Positions 23,970 to 33,170 are shown, numbered from the stretch's first letter. The stretch is 64,000 nt of DNA from CAZRXG01 sp964603985 (GCA_964603985.1 CAZRXG010000012.1:49124-113123), one strand, 5' to 3'. Numbers and translations are program-made. The notes: generated by a model not told the origin, from the letters alone.

Positions 23970-26309
23970 CTATTTGATGGTGACGGGGCAGACGAACACC
24001 CGCTCCTTGACCGGCATCTTCTTCTCGCCGACAATCTCAAACTCGCCTTGCAGGCGGATGTCCTCGGACGAACTTCCGAGCATGACAAATACCCTGCCGG
24101 GTTCAAGTATCAGGTTCAGGTCATTGTCGTAGAATGCCAATTGATCAACCGGCAGGTGGAAGGTGACGGTTTTGCTCGCTCCGGGCTGCAAGGTGACTCG
24201 CGCATACCCCTTTAGTTCCTTGACCGGACGCGGGGTGCTGGCGAATTCATCACGGATGTAGAGTTGGACGACTTCGTCGCCTGCGACGGAGCCGGTATTC
24301 GTAACCTTGAGCGATACATCAACGCTCTCACCGCCTGTTGCCTGCCCCCGGGATATGGACAGATCGCCGTACTCAAACGATGTGTAGCTCAGCCCGTATC
24401 CAAACGGATACAGCGGTGTGACCTTTTCCTCGACGTAATCTACATACAAGTGGGAGCGCATGCCGGATGGTTTGTGGTTGTAGAAAGTAGGAACCTGACC
24501 GACCGAGCGCGGGAAAGTGACAGGCAGCTTGCCGCCGGGATTGGCGTCGCCAAAGAGAACGTCGGCGACAGCGGTGCCCCCTTCCTCACCGGGAAGCCAG
24601 GCTTCGAGAATGGCGTTGGCGTTTTCCGAGAGCCAGGACACGGCATACGGACGCCCGTTAACCAACACCACCACGACCGGTTTACCGGTTGCAATGACTG
24701 CCTTCGCCAACTCCTCCTGCACGCCGGGCAGACGCAGGTTGGCGCTGTCACGAAATTCGCCGGTGGTGCACGGCAGCGTCAGCCCGGAGCGGTCCCCAAG
24801 GACGAGGATCACGGCATCGGCCTGCTGAGCTATCTTGACGGCTTCGTCGAACCCGCCGGTATCGTCGTCAAGGTTGTCGCAGCCTCTGGCGTAGAGAACT
24901 TTCGTCTCAGGAGAGACCACCGCCTTGATCCCCTCGACTATGGTCGTGACGCGTACACCCTGCCTGAAAAGCGTGTCAGAGTCGGTTGCCACAAAGGACG
25001 AATCTTCCGGCACCTTCGACATCACCCATTCCGACATGGAAGCGTAGGAATAGTCCCCAAGCTGGTTCCGCCCCTCATTGGCGTTCGGGCCGATAACGGC
25101 AAGAGTTCCCGGCGACTTTTTCAAAGGCAGCATGCCGTCATTCTTGAGCAAGACCATGCTCTGACGGGCGATGTTGTGGGCAAGGGAGCGGTTTTCGGGA
25201 GTTTCAAAGACTTCGAGCACACGCCCCTCATCCACATAAGGATCTTCGAACAGACCAAGCTCAAATTTCTTCCGCAGATGACGGCGCACGGCAAGATCAA
25301 TGGTTTCGAGCGAGATGTCACCTGCTTGGAGCGCCGCTTTGAGCGGGTCACCGTAGCAAACGACGGTGGGCAGTTCCACGTCGATACCGGCTTCGAGCGC
25401 CATGCACGCCGCAGCGGACTTGTCGGCGGCAGCGTGATGAAAATTGTGGATCATGTTGACCGCTTCGTAGTCTGCCACGACCATACCGTCGAACCCCAGT
25501 CCCCCGCGCAACAGGTCGGTCAGGATGCGGCGCGAGGCGGCGACTACTTCACCATCCAGTTCGGGATAAGCGTTCATGATAGAGGCAAGGTCGGCATCCC
25601 GGATCGCCGCCTGGAACGGCGTCAGGTAGATGTTGTAGATGTCACACATCCCCATGCGAACAGGCCCACAGTTGAGACCACCCTGGGAGAGACTGTGCCC
25701 GAAGAAATGCTTGCCGGTTGCTATGACGCCCTCGGCGAGGCTCTCGCCTTGCAGCCCCTTGATATAGGAAACGCCGAAGTGACTGGCAAGGATAGGGTCC
25801 TCGCCGAAGGTCTCCTCAATGCGCCCCCAGCGTGCATCGCAGGCGACATCCAACACGGGGGCAAGCGCCTGCCGGGCACCAATGGCGCATAGCTGTTTTC
25901 GGATGGCGGTCGTCATGGCTTCGGCCAGTTCGGGCTGGAAGGTCGCAGCGAGGCCGAGCATTTGCGGGTACACGGTGCCACCAAGCGCCATCGCGCCGCA
26001 GCAGCACTCTTCATGGATGATGGCGGGAATTCCAAGCCGGGTCTGCTCGACCAGGAACTTCTGCAAGAAGTTGACGGCCTTCGCTGCGGAAACAGGGGGA
26101 AGCGTGGAGGCACCCGCAACGCGCGTGATTTGCCCGATGCCGTCTTTTAGTTTGGTCGCAACTTTTTGCCGATCAAGCTCCCCCTTTGTTTGCAGTTCGT
26201 ACACCAAGTATGAACCAAGCTGGGCGAGTTTCTCGTCCAGGGTCATTTGACTGATAAGTTCTTGTACTTTTGTTGTAGTGGAGTTGGTGACGCCCACAAG
26301 ATGCTCCAT
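23970..26309 (-). CDS. Glycoside hydrolase family 3 (beta-glucosidase or beta-xylosidase)
   Basis: A 779-residue GH3 enzyme. N-terminal (beta/alpha) barrel domain (about 20-350) includes IPAIIHEECCCGAMALGGTVYPQMLG, VATGKHFFGHS-like ATGKHFFGHSLSQGG and the nucleophile region GFDGMVVADYEAVN; the alpha/beta sandwich domain (about 390-620) includes IAVIGPNANEGRNQLGDYSYAS and SVLLKNDG-type MVLLKNDGMLPLK; a fibronectin-III-like domain ends the protein (residues about 670-760). No signal peptide, so it acts on imported oligosaccharides. With xylose isomerase downstream and a sugar transporter upstream, xylo-oligosaccharides are the likeliest substrate, but GH3 specificity cannot be read directly. 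Confidence 0.9.
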   Translation of the reverse strand: MEHLVGVTNSTTTKVQELISQMTLDEKLAQLGSYLVYELQTKGELDRQKVATKLKDGIGQITRVAGASTLPPVSAAKAVNFLQKFLVEQTRLGIPAIIHEECCCGAMALGGTVYPQMLGLAATFQPELAEAMTTAIRKQLCAIGARQALAPVLDVACDARWGRIEETFGEDPILASHFGVSYIKGLQGESLAEGVIATGKHFFGHSLSQGGLNCGPVRMGMCDIYNIYLTPFQAAIRDADLASIMNAYPELDGEVVAASRRILTDLLRGGLGFDGMVVADYEAVNMIHNFHHAAADKSAAACMALEAGIDVELPTVVCYGDPLKAALQAGDISLETIDLAVRRHLRKKFELGLFEDPYVDEGRVLEVFETPENRSLAHNIARQSMVLLKNDGMLPLKKSPGTLAVIGPNANEGRNQLGDYSYASMSEWVMSKVPEDSSFVATDSDTLFRQGVRVTTIVEGIKAVVSPETKVLYARGCDNLDDDTGGFDEAVKIAQQADAVILVLGDRSGLTLPCTTGEFRDSANLRLPGVQEELAKAVIATGKPVVVVLVNGRPYAVSWLSENANAILEAWLPGEEGGTAVADVLFGDANPGGKLPVTFPRSVGQVPTFYNHKPSGMRSHLYVDYVEEKVTPLYPFGYGLSYTSFEYGDLSISRGQATGGESVDVSLKVTNTGSVAGDEVVQLYIRDEFASTPRPVKELKGYARVTLQPGASKTVTFHLPVDQLAFYDNDLNLILEPGRVFVMLGSSSEDIRLQGEFEIVGEKKMPVKERVFVCPVTIK

Positions 26310-26502
26310 TCAGTGCACAGGAATGTTCCAGTAACCCTTTGACTGCGCCGCTCGTCAGGCGATGATTGGGTATTCAGCTAAAACAGCCGTACTACGTATA
26401 CGGAGACTTCGCTTCATGCGACTGTCGTTGTCGGGAAGCCCCTCTCAATATAAGAACTGACAGATTACCGCCGCGCCCGCGAGTCCCTGAAAGGGCAGGC
26501 GC

Positions 26503-27327
26503 TTAACCTCTGATCGCTCCCCCGGTCAGCCCCGAAACGATATGCCGCTCGGCCAGTAAATAGAATATCACCGCAGGAAGCGCGGCCAGGACAATGAAAG
26601 CCATGAGGCGCGACCAGACGGCTGTATATTGTCCAAAGAACTGCATGGTGCCCAGCGGCAGTGTATAGCGCACCTCATCATTCAGCGCCAGGAGGGGCAA
26701 AAAAAGCATGTTCCAGCTAAACACCATTGCCAGGGCGGCGTTAGCTGCAAGTGCGGGTCTTGATAGTGGCAGCAACACTTTCCAGAAGAAAGTGAAGGGG
26801 GTCCCTCCGTCAATGTAGGTGGCATCTTCCAGTTCTCTTGGTATAGAACGGAAGAATCCCCGCATGATCAGGATCATCTGTGATAGTGAAAAGCCTGCTT
26901 CGGCAAGGATCAACCCAAAGAGGCTGTTCAAAAGATGTAACTGCCGCAGCAGAATATACAGAGGGAGAATCGCCGCCCCGATGGGAAACAACAAGCCGAT
27001 CATGAACATGTTAAAGAGGGTGTCGCGCCCTTTGAATCGCATTCTGGCAAAGACGAACGCCGCCAGGCTCGCGCTTAAGGTACCCAGAAGAACAGTACCG
27101 ACCATGACGATCATGCTGTTCAATAATTGTTGCCAGAAGGCGCCTAACCGGAGGATGTACAGGTAATTCTCAAGTATCCAGACCTTGGGCAGCGAGAATG
27201 GACTGTTTATCAGCTCACCAGATTCCTTGAAGCCCCCAACTACAGCTATAAACATGGGACTTAAGACGACCACGGAGACGACAATGGCCATAAGATATTG
27301 CAGCGCACGGGCTATTGGCTTCCTCAT
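26503..27327 (-). CDS. Carbohydrate ABC transporter permease (MalG-type)
   Basis: A 274-residue inner-membrane permease with six helices and the EAA loop FRSIPRELEDATYIDGGTPFTFFWKVLLPLSRPAL typical of MalG-type subunits. ATG 27327 is chosen because GGAGGAGG lies just upstream; longer in-frame extensions would enter the preceding gene. It works with the neighbouring MalF-type permease and the lipoprotein binding protein; the ATPase (MsiK-type, often shared) is not encoded here. Confidence 0.9.
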   Translation of the reverse strand: MRKPIARALQYLMAIVVSVVVLSPMFIAVVGGFKESGELINSPFSLPKVWILENYLYILRLGAFWQQLLNSMIVMVGTVLLGTLSASLAAFVFARMRFKGRDTLFNMFMIGLLFPIGAAILPLYILLRQLHLLNSLFGLILAEAGFSLSQMILIMRGFFRSIPRELEDATYIDGGTPFTFFWKVLLPLSRPALAANAALAMVFSWNMLFLPLLALNDEVRYTLPLGTMQFFGQYTAVWSRLMAFIVLAALPAVIFYLLAERHIVSGLTGGAIRG

Positions 27328-27362
27328 ATTATTCTGACCTCCTCCTTCGTGTTTGTGTCGAT

Positions 27363-28316
27363 CTAGTCGGCAAGGCCAGCATATTCCTGCCGCATAAACA
27401 ATCTCTGGTAAACCAGTGAGAAAATCAGACAAACGAGGAAAAGAACGACGGCCACACTTGCCCCATAGCCAAGCCGGAAACTGACGAAGCCATGTCTGTA
27501 CATATAGGTTGTCAGGACTTCGCTCGCATTCACGGGCCCGCCCTCGGTCATCAGCCACACCAGATCAAATTGTTGAAGCGATCCCAAAATAGATAAATAA
27601 ACCGTTGTGACGATTGTTCTCGATAACATCGGGAGGGTGACATACCATAAAGTCTGGAGGTCGTTCGCTCCATCTATACTGGCCGCTTCCTCAATTTCTG
27701 TAGGAATCTGCTGTAAACCGGCGACGTAAAGAATCATGTGCAGCCCAAAAAACTTCCAGGACAACACAACGAAAAGGGCAATCAGCACTTTATTTGGATC
27801 GCCTAACCAAGCGCCTGGTTCAAAGAAGGGAAGCACGAAATCCAATACAGAATTGATCACTTCACTGGCGGCAAAACGCGGATTAAATATGAAAGTCCAT
27901 ATAACCGCTGTGATTGCCTCGGAAATGATATAAGGCACGAAGAAAATGGCACGAAACAAGGTCCGCCCCGGCAGTTTTCTCCCAACGAGAAGGGCCAAAC
28001 CCAATGCTATTGGCAGTTGTATAGTGATTGAAAGCGCGGCAATTTCGAAGTTGTGCAGCAGTGCCAATCTGAACGGTTTATGCTTGAACATCGTTACAAA
28101 GTTGTTCAAGCGGACGAAATTATCAAGCGGCTCTAACCCGTTCCATTTAAAGAGGCTGAGATAAGCAGCCTGAATAATCGGGAATATGACAAAGGTTAAA
28201 AAAAGAACCGCAGCAGGCAACAGGAATAGAACAATAGCCAGGGTGCGGTTTACACGAGCACGCTTCGCATATCCGACTTCTGAGCCCACCAGGTAGCGAG
28301 GAATATCATCTTGCAA
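27363..28316 (-). CDS. Carbohydrate ABC transporter permease (MalF-type)
   Basis: A 317-residue membrane protein with six helices and the EAA loop GLQQIPTEIEEAASIDGANDLQTLWYVTLPMLSRTI. The likely start is TTG at 28316, which follows AAGGAGG with six bases spacing; the longer in-frame start at 28355 has no such site. It lies between the binding-protein gene and the MalG-type gene, with an intercistronic hairpin upstream. Confidence 0.88.
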   Translation of the reverse strand: MQDDIPRYLVGSEVGYAKRARVNRTLAIVLFLLPAAVLFLTFVIFPIIQAAYLSLFKWNGLEPLDNFVRLNNFVTMFKHKPFRLALLHNFEIAALSITIQLPIALGLALLVGRKLPGRTLFRAIFFVPYIISEAITAVIWTFIFNPRFAASEVINSVLDFVLPFFEPGAWLGDPNKVLIALFVVLSWKFFGLHMILYVAGLQQIPTEIEEAASIDGANDLQTLWYVTLPMLSRTIVTTVYLSILGSLQQFDLVWLMTEGGPVNASEVLTTYMYRHGFVSFRLGYGASVAVVLFLVCLIFSLVYQRLFMRQEYAGLAD

Positions 28317-28412
28317 GGTCGGCCTCCTTCTAGGTTGCCAGCACACGCAGGACACAACAGCCAGGCATCACATTTCCTTCTGTTGTGAAGCTTCAGTACT
28401 GACCTGGCTACG

Positions 28413-28451
28413 GAGCGGAGCAAACAGTCATCTGCACCATTTGCTCCGCTC
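28413..28451 (-). promoter_or_regulatory. Intercistronic stem-loop between binding protein and permease genes
   Basis: GAGCGGAGCAAA (28413-28424) and TTTGCTCCGCTC (28440-28451) form a perfect 12-bp stem with a 15-base loop. No T-run follows, so it is more likely an mRNA 3'-end stabiliser or partial attenuator that raises the binding-protein level relative to the permeases, as known for malE-malF. Confidence 0.5.
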
Positions 28452-28497
28452 ACGTATTATGAATCAGTCAGAATGGCCGATTCGGCTTGCACAACTA

Positions 28498-29796
28498 TCA
28501 GTCCAATTCCTGGACATATGCGTCATCAATCGCCTGAGCCACGTCCTCGGGTGTTATGGTCCCGGCGAAGATCCCCTCCACCGAGTCGTTGACGGCCTCG
28601 CCAACTGCGGGCGGCAGGTACTGGTCGTAGTAAAGCTGGAAGTAGTCGGCTGCGCTCACGGCATCAAACACAAGCAGCATGTTGGGGTCGGCGAGAGCTT
28701 TTTCCGCGCCTTTGACGGTCGGGATGGCAACCCCTAGCTCGGCAAGCTTGCTCTGATTCTCGAGGTTGGTCAGGAAGCGCAAAAAGTCAACTGCTTCGGC
28801 GGGCGCGTCCCTGCCCACGACGATGCCGTTACCACCACCCATCGCGTCGGTGAGCGCGCCGGCGCCACCTTCTACCGCGGGGAAGGCGAAGAAGCCCATA
28901 GCATCACCCAGCCCCTCGCCACTTGAGCTGTTGACCCTGCTCACCTCTGGGGCCCACTGTCCCATCAGCAGCATGGCAGCCTCGCCATCGCCTAGCAGGG
29001 CCTCCGAGTCGTTGTGGCTCGCGGCCATGAAGCCTTCCTGGAAAGGCTCGAGGGCGATCAGCTCCTGGAGTTTCACACCGGCTTCAACATAGGGGGCATC
29101 GGTGAACGCGCCCTCACGGCTGTAGGCTGCATCGAAAGCGGCCTTCCCGCCGAGACGGGTTGCCAGATAGACCCAGTAGAAGTGACCGGGCCACTTCTCA
29201 CCCTCGCCCAGTGCGATGGGGATGATGCCCTCGTTCTCGAGGCTCTCCACGGCATCAAGGAACTCGCTCCATGTTTCAGGAGGTGCGTCGATCCCGGCCT
29301 GGGCGAACAGATCCTTGTTATACCAGAAGCCGACCATGCCCATATCCCACGGCACGCCGTACTGCACGCCGTCGTAGGCATAGACGCCGAGCGCACCGGC
29401 GCCAAAGGAGTCGCCCCACTCCCCTTTCATATCGGCTGTGATGTCTTTCAAAAGCCCGGCCTCGGCATATTCGTTCATGACGCCGCCGCCCCAGCTCTGG
29501 AACAGATCGGGCGGTTCTCCGGCCTGCATGACGGTTGTCAGCTTCGACTTGAAGGCTTCATTCTCCAGAATGGTGATGTTGATGGTCACATCTGGATGCT
29601 CTGCCATATAGGTGTCAGCCATCTCCTGCCAGGCATCCTGATGCGGACCTGGGTCGGATTGGATGTGCCACCATTCGATGGTGACCGGTTCGGCGGCGGC
29701 CTCTTCTTCAGCCGGAGCAGCCGCGCCACCGCAGGCAACCAGCATCATGCTGGCGATAACCAGCAGACTCAGGGCAAACAGCATTCTCTTACGCAT
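28498..29796 (-). CDS. Sugar ABC transporter substrate-binding lipoprotein
   Basis: A 432-residue extracellular solute-binding protein (family 1 type). Signal peptide with lipobox LVAC, acidic/alanine-rich linker, then the binding fold (TIEWWHIQSDPGPHQDAWQEMADTY, LFQSWGGGVMNEYAEAGLLKDIT, PWDMGMVGFWYNKDLFAQAGI, PETWSEFLDAVESLENEGIIPIALG). It captures an oligosaccharide, probably a xylo-oligosaccharide judged by the neighbours, and passes it to the two permeases. It is preceded by a perfect 16-bp palindromic operator. Confidence 0.9.
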   Translation of the reverse strand: MRKRMLFALSLLVIASMMLVACGGAAAPAEEEAAAEPVTIEWWHIQSDPGPHQDAWQEMADTYMAEHPDVTINITILENEAFKSKLTTVMQAGEPPDLFQSWGGGVMNEYAEAGLLKDITADMKGEWGDSFGAGALGVYAYDGVQYGVPWDMGMVGFWYNKDLFAQAGIDAPPETWSEFLDAVESLENEGIIPIALGEGEKWPGHFYWVYLATRLGGKAAFDAAYSREGAFTDAPYVEAGVKLQELIALEPFQEGFMAASHNDSEALLGDGEAAMLLMGQWAPEVSRVNSSSGEGLGDAMGFFAFPAVEGGAGALTDAMGGGNGIVVGRDAPAEAVDFLRFLTNLENQSKLAELGVAIPTVKGAEKALADPNMLLVFDAVSAADYFQLYYDQYLPPAVGEAVNDSVEGIFAGTITPEDVAQAIDDAYVQELD

Positions 29797-29870
29797 TTTC
29801 TCTTCTCCTTGAAAAAGTCCTCAAATGGGTTAAACTTTTTCCGTATGGAGCTTTGCTCCGCACAACTTGA

Positions 29871-29916
29871 TGCAGGCCTTCCTTATGTCGATTCAGGATC
29901 GAAGTGGAGGCCTGCA
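29871..29916 (-). other. Inverted repeat in the 5' leader of the binding-protein gene
   Basis: TGCAGGCC (29871-29878) and GGCCTGCA (29909-29916) are perfect 8-bp arms around a 30-base loop, between the operator and the binding-protein start. It would fold in the untranslated leader; a function is not evident. Confidence 0.3.
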
Positions 29917-29974
29917 CGTTTTTGGTCGCCTCACATTGAATATTGTATCACCCCCTTCCTTTCCGAGAATAATT

Positions 29975-29990
29975 CCGGTAACGTTACCGG
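29975..29990. promoter_or_regulatory. LacI-family operator (perfect palindrome) before the transporter operon
   Basis: CCGGTAACGTTACCGG is a perfect 16-bp palindrome with the central CG and AACGTT core typical of LacI/GalR operators. It lies between the LacI gene stop and the binding-protein gene, and nearly the same sequence occurs upstream of the LacI gene itself (31202-31219). A weak promoter (TTGAAC, 17 bases, TAACGT) on the minus strand would overlap the operator. Confidence 0.75.
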
Positions 29991-30022
29991 ACAGGCAAAA
30001 AAAGTTCAACTTCCTTTGCCCA

Positions 30023-31036
30023 TTAAACTTCCCGACATGATTCCCGTACCACCAGCTTGGTGGAAATTTTGTGCAGGCTGCTCTCCAGAACTTCGCCCTT
30101 CACCAGCCTGACGATCATCTCGGTGGCAATGTAACCCATCTCGGCAATAAACTGGTCGACTGTGGTCAGCGGTGGGTTGAGAAAAGCCGCCTCACGGAGG
30201 TTGTCGAACCCCACCACAGAGAGGCCCTCCGGGATCCGCACCCCAAGCCCCTCAGCAGCCTTGTAGACCCCCATCGCCGACATATCATTTGCTGCGAAGA
30301 TCGCCGTCGGAGGATCATCCAGTGACAGGAGCGTGCGTGTGCATCCTACCGCAGTCTCGGTCGTGTAATCGCCAATCTGAATCAGCTCCTCATCCAGCGG
30401 AATCCCGGCTGCGGCCAGTCCATCCTTGTAACCCTGCAAACGGCGACCGGTGCTTACCAATTCAAGCCGTCCGGTAATGAAACCAATCCGGCGGTGTCCC
30501 AGGCCGGTCAGATACGTCATGGCTTGCAGCGCTCCATCTCGATTGGTCGAGATAATCGCCGTGCACTCCGGGCTTTCATTATTGGGATCAATCGCAACCA
30601 CCGGCGCAACGGTTGAGAAATTGGTCGCCGCCGGGGCCACCACAATCACCCCATCGGTCACGTTGCCGTTCAGCAGCGCCACATAATAACTTTCCTGATC
30701 GGCAGAGGTGTTCTTTCGGACATCGCCATTGGTATAGATAATCAAATCGTAATCCATTTTAGCGATTGCCCGGTTGACCCCCTGCATCACCACAATCGAA
30801 TACGGCGAGGCCACATCCGGCATAATCAAGCCGATTACATTCGTCCGGTGGCTGCGCATCCCCCGTGCCGCCAGGCTTGAGACGTACCCCAGCTTGCTGA
30901 TAACCTGCTGCACGCGCTCGTACGTCTCCGGGGCCACATCGTCCTTATCATTCAGCACCCGCGAAACCGTCGATATCGAAACTCCCGCCGCCTCGGCGAC
31001 ATCATGAATGGTGACAGGCTTCTGGTTACGCCGCAT
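30023..31036 (-). CDS. LacI-family regulator of the xylo-oligosaccharide operon
   Basis: A 337-residue repressor: N-terminal HTH TIHDVAEAAGVSISTVSRVLNDKDDVAPETYERVQQVI and hinge LGYVSSLAARGMRSHRTNVIGLIMPDVASPYS, followed by the periplasmic-binding-like sugar domain (FAANDMSAMGVYKAAEGLGVRIPEGLSVVGFDN). ATG 31036 is preferred to TTG 31045. It should bind CCGGTAACGTTACCGG-type sites found on both sides of the gene, giving autoregulation and control of the transporter, GH3 and xylA genes; the ligand is not known. Confidence 0.9.
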   Translation of the reverse strand: MRRNQKPVTIHDVAEAAGVSISTVSRVLNDKDDVAPETYERVQQVISKLGYVSSLAARGMRSHRTNVIGLIMPDVASPYSIVVMQGVNRAIAKMDYDLIIYTNGDVRKNTSADQESYYVALLNGNVTDGVIVVAPAATNFSTVAPVVAIDPNNESPECTAIISTNRDGALQAMTYLTGLGHRRIGFITGRLELVSTGRRLQGYKDGLAAAGIPLDEELIQIGDYTTETAVGCTRTLLSLDDPPTAIFAANDMSAMGVYKAAEGLGVRIPEGLSVVGFDNLREAAFLNPPLTTVDQFIAEMGYIATEMIVRLVKGEVLESSLHKISTKLVVRESCREV

Positions 31037-31201
31037 GTGGGCCAATTCCTAATTTCGAGGGAGTACAGATCCGCATATATCAACCGGTGCTATCTGCTGT
31101 TTCTCCTCCCTTATGGAGGAGAGAATGAGGAGTGAGAGCTAAAAGGCCAGAGTCGCAAAAAATCTGATTTGCTGAATCCGGCCAATTCCTTTGGCATCAT
31201 T

Positions 31202-31257
31202 ACCGGTAACGTTGCCGGTATCATTTTCTATTTTACACACTTGTGGTTGAGAGTCAA
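31202..31257 (-). promoter_or_regulatory. Promoter and operator of the LacI gene
   Basis: On the minus strand TTGACT (31257-31252), 16 bases, TAAAAT (31235-31230) make a good sigma-70 promoter. The operator ACCGGTAACGTTGCCGGT (31202-31219), one mismatch from a perfect dyad, lies at about +4 to +21, so the repressor would block its own transcription. Confidence 0.6.
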
Positions 31258-31384
31258 GGATTCTAACCAGATTCATAACGAAAGAGGGGAGGGAAATCGC
31301 TCAATTCCCTGTCCGCCTGTAGGGAACAGCCCATTATTCCAGAAACGGCGGCGGGCTATTATCTACGCCAACTGGCTCAACCGG

Positions 31385-31413
31385 AAGGCCGTTGACAACC
31401 CGGTGGCCTTTTT
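31385..31413 (+). terminator. Intrinsic terminator-like hairpin in the CBS gene leader
   Basis: AAGGCC (31385-31390) pairs with GGCCTT (31405-31410), with inner CCG/CGG pairing, followed by TTTTT to 31413. It terminates rightward transcription although no rightward gene lies before it, so it either ends an antisense/leader transcript or belongs to a riboregulator. Confidence 0.45.
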
Positions 31414-31573
31414 GCCCACCCAATAGACCGGGGCCATCCGAGCAAGCCCCTTCGGGAACTCGCACCGGATTTGTGTGCCAGCGCAGGTGGGGCCATAATT
31501 CAGGTTGGAAGCAAGGTCGCTTGCTCCAGCAATGCGGCGCTGATGGCTGGGTCTGGTAAACAAGGAGGATGGC

Positions 31574-31975
31574 ATGGGAAATTACCACCTGCGAGCAGAG
31601 GAAATCATGCAGGTCGAGGTTGCCACGATCCTGGATGATGCGACTATCACAGAGGCTGCAAGCCAGATGCGGCTGGAGGGCGTGCGCAGTCTGATCGTCA
31701 AGCCGCGTGACGAGGACGAGTCTTACGGGATCGTCGCCTACACGGACATTGTCGACAAGGTGCTGGCCGAGGGACAGGACCCGGAACAGGTGCGTGTGTA
31801 CGAGATCATGACCAAACCGGCGCTCACCGTCGCGCCCGACACATCGGTGCAGGACATCGCCCGCCTCTTCCGGGCACAACGCTTCGGTCACGCGCCGGTT
31901 GTGGACGGCGGCGAGTTACTGGGCGTGGTCTCGAAGACCGATCTGGTCACCGAAGTGGTGACCGAGCCTAGATAG
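31574..31975 (+). CDS. Tandem CBS-domain protein
   Basis: A 133-residue protein made of two CBS motifs: residues about 8-65 (IMQVEVATILDDATITEAASQMRLEGVRSLIV... GIVAYTDIVDKVL) and 72-133 (IMTKPALTVAPDTSVQDIARLFRAQRFGHAPVVDGGELLGVVSKTDLV). Such stand-alone pairs bind adenine nucleotides and regulate partner proteins. Start is set by AAGGAGG five bases upstream. No partner is evident next to it. Confidence 0.85.
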   Translation: MGNYHLRAEEIMQVEVATILDDATITEAASQMRLEGVRSLIVKPRDEDESYGIVAYTDIVDKVLAEGQDPEQVRVYEIMTKPALTVAPDTSVQDIARLFRAQRFGHAPVVDGGELLGVVSKTDLVTEVVTEPR

Positions 31976-32069
31976 TGCCTCCTGGCAACACGACCGACTC
32001 ACACAACCGACTCAGAGGAAACCTTTTGTGTTCGTCGCAACGATGTGGATTAAGAAAGGTTAATTCCCC

Positions 32070-32648
32070 GTGGATCTGACAACGATTTCTTTGCGCGAGG
32101 CGGCCCTGGTATTTGGTATCTGTGCCTCCTTATCGCTGGCCGGGGCGATAGGCCTGCTTATCATCGCCGCGCAGCAGGTTGCCCGTATCGAGATTCCTGA
32201 GAACGCGGATTTTTTCGAGACGCTGCAACTCCTTCCCATCACCGTACCGCTGGCCCTCGATCTGTTGGATATGGCCTTTGATATCTTCGCTGCGCCGATT
32301 GCGTGGATCGTCCTGGAGTTGCTGGGCCTGCAAGCCCTGCAAATGGTGACCGTCTTTGAGGGGCTGATACCCGGCACACAGTTGATCCCCACCCTGACCG
32401 GTGCCTGGGTCATCGCCCGCATCATGAAGAAGCGGCAACCGGAAACCGAGCTGCGCACCGCGCTGCACCAGTACCAGCTTGAGCGACGGACACCTTACGG
32501 GCGGCGGTCTGATTCCCTGGCGGAGGGCTATCATCGACGCGCGCTCCCCCTGCCCGACGACGATGAAGATTTCGTCGAGGGCGAATATTACGAGGAAGAC
32601 TCGGATTATTTGCCTATCGACGACCTTGAGGACGAAGAACCTTGGTAG
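32070..32648 (+). CDS. Small membrane protein with acidic C-terminal tail
   Basis: A 192-residue unrecognised protein. One hydrophobic segment near residues 12-34 (VFGICASLSLAGAIGLLIIAA), two or three more amphipathic/hydrophobic stretches between 50 and 115 (LLPITVPLALDLLDMAFDIFAAPIAWIVLELLGLQAL), then a basic region (KKRQPETELR, ERRTPYGRR) and a highly acidic end (DDDEDFVEGEYYEEDSDYLPIDDLEDEEPW). GTG start at 32070. It is followed by a strong terminator. No function can be given. Confidence 0.6.
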   Translation: MDLTTISLREAALVFGICASLSLAGAIGLLIIAAQQVARIEIPENADFFETLQLLPITVPLALDLLDMAFDIFAAPIAWIVLELLGLQALQMVTVFEGLIPGTQLIPTLTGAWVIARIMKKRQPETELRTALHQYQLERRTPYGRRSDSLAEGYHRRALPLPDDDEDFVEGEYYEEDSDYLPIDDLEDEEPW

Positions 32649-32704
32649 CCGGGCGGTGGGATCTCGTCCAGCCCGGCGGGCCGTTGCGTGGTGTTTTCGG
32701 AAAG

Positions 32705-32728
32705 CCCCCAGTTCGCTGGGGGTTCTTT
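32705..32728 (+). terminator. Intrinsic terminator, TTCG-loop
   Basis: CCCCCAG (32705-32711), TTCG loop, CTGGGGG (32716-32722), then TTCTTT. It ends the rightward transcript of the 192-residue gene and may also stop the leftward response-regulator transcript that converges on it. Confidence 0.8.
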
Positions 32729-33125
32729 ATTCGCCGCGACTCTGAGCAAGCAGTGACCGAACCCGGCTGGTCAGCGTGTTGGGCAGGTAAGGTTTGGTCA
32801 GGTAGCCATCAGCGCCCATTTCCAACCCTCTGCTGATCGCTTCAGGGTCTACCTTGGCAGAAAGGATCAGGATCGGCATTGTGTCGAAACGCGAGTCCTG
32901 GCGCAACCGAGCCAGGACATCAAAGCCGTCTATATCCGGCAGCATCAGATCCAGAATAAGCAGGTCAAAAGACTCGGAACCGAGTAGCTCAAGTCCCTCG
33001 GTGGCAGTTAGCGCTGTGGCTGGCGTTGCGCCAATGCGAGACAGCATGGTATTAAGCAACTCCAGCAAACCCGGATCATCGTCGATGACCAGAATGCGCG
33101 TATCAGGTGGCAGCATATCGGCCAT
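32727..33125 (-). CDS. Single-domain response regulator
   Basis: A 132-residue stand-alone receiver: RILVIDDDPGLLELL (acidic pocket), phosphoacceptor Asp in LLILDLMLPDIDGFDVLARLR, Thr/Ser in ILILSAKVDPE and the conserved Lys in DGYLTKPYLPNTL. No output domain. The kinase is not adjacent; it may act like a CheY/Spo0F-type relay. Confidence 0.9.
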   Translation of the reverse strand: MADMLPPDTRILVIDDDPGLLELLNTMLSRIGATPATALTATEGLELLGSESFDLLILDLMLPDIDGFDVLARLRQDSRFDTMPILILSAKVDPEAISRGLEMGADGYLTKPYLPNTLTSRVRSLLAQSRGE

Positions 33126-33170
33126 AGGGTCTCTCTCTGTAGTATTCTCACCCCTAAGAAGAGCAGCGGG

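Larger units (their letters stand above)
31037..31573. other. Non-coding region between LacI and CBS genes
   Basis: This 537-base gap has no credible gene. It holds the LacI promoter/operator, a plus-strand hairpin with T-run (31385-31413), and the CBS gene ribosome binding site AAGGAGG (31562-31568). The terminator followed by ~150 bases without gene leaves room for a leader RNA upstream of the CBS gene, but no known riboswitch motif was recognised. Confidence 0.45.
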
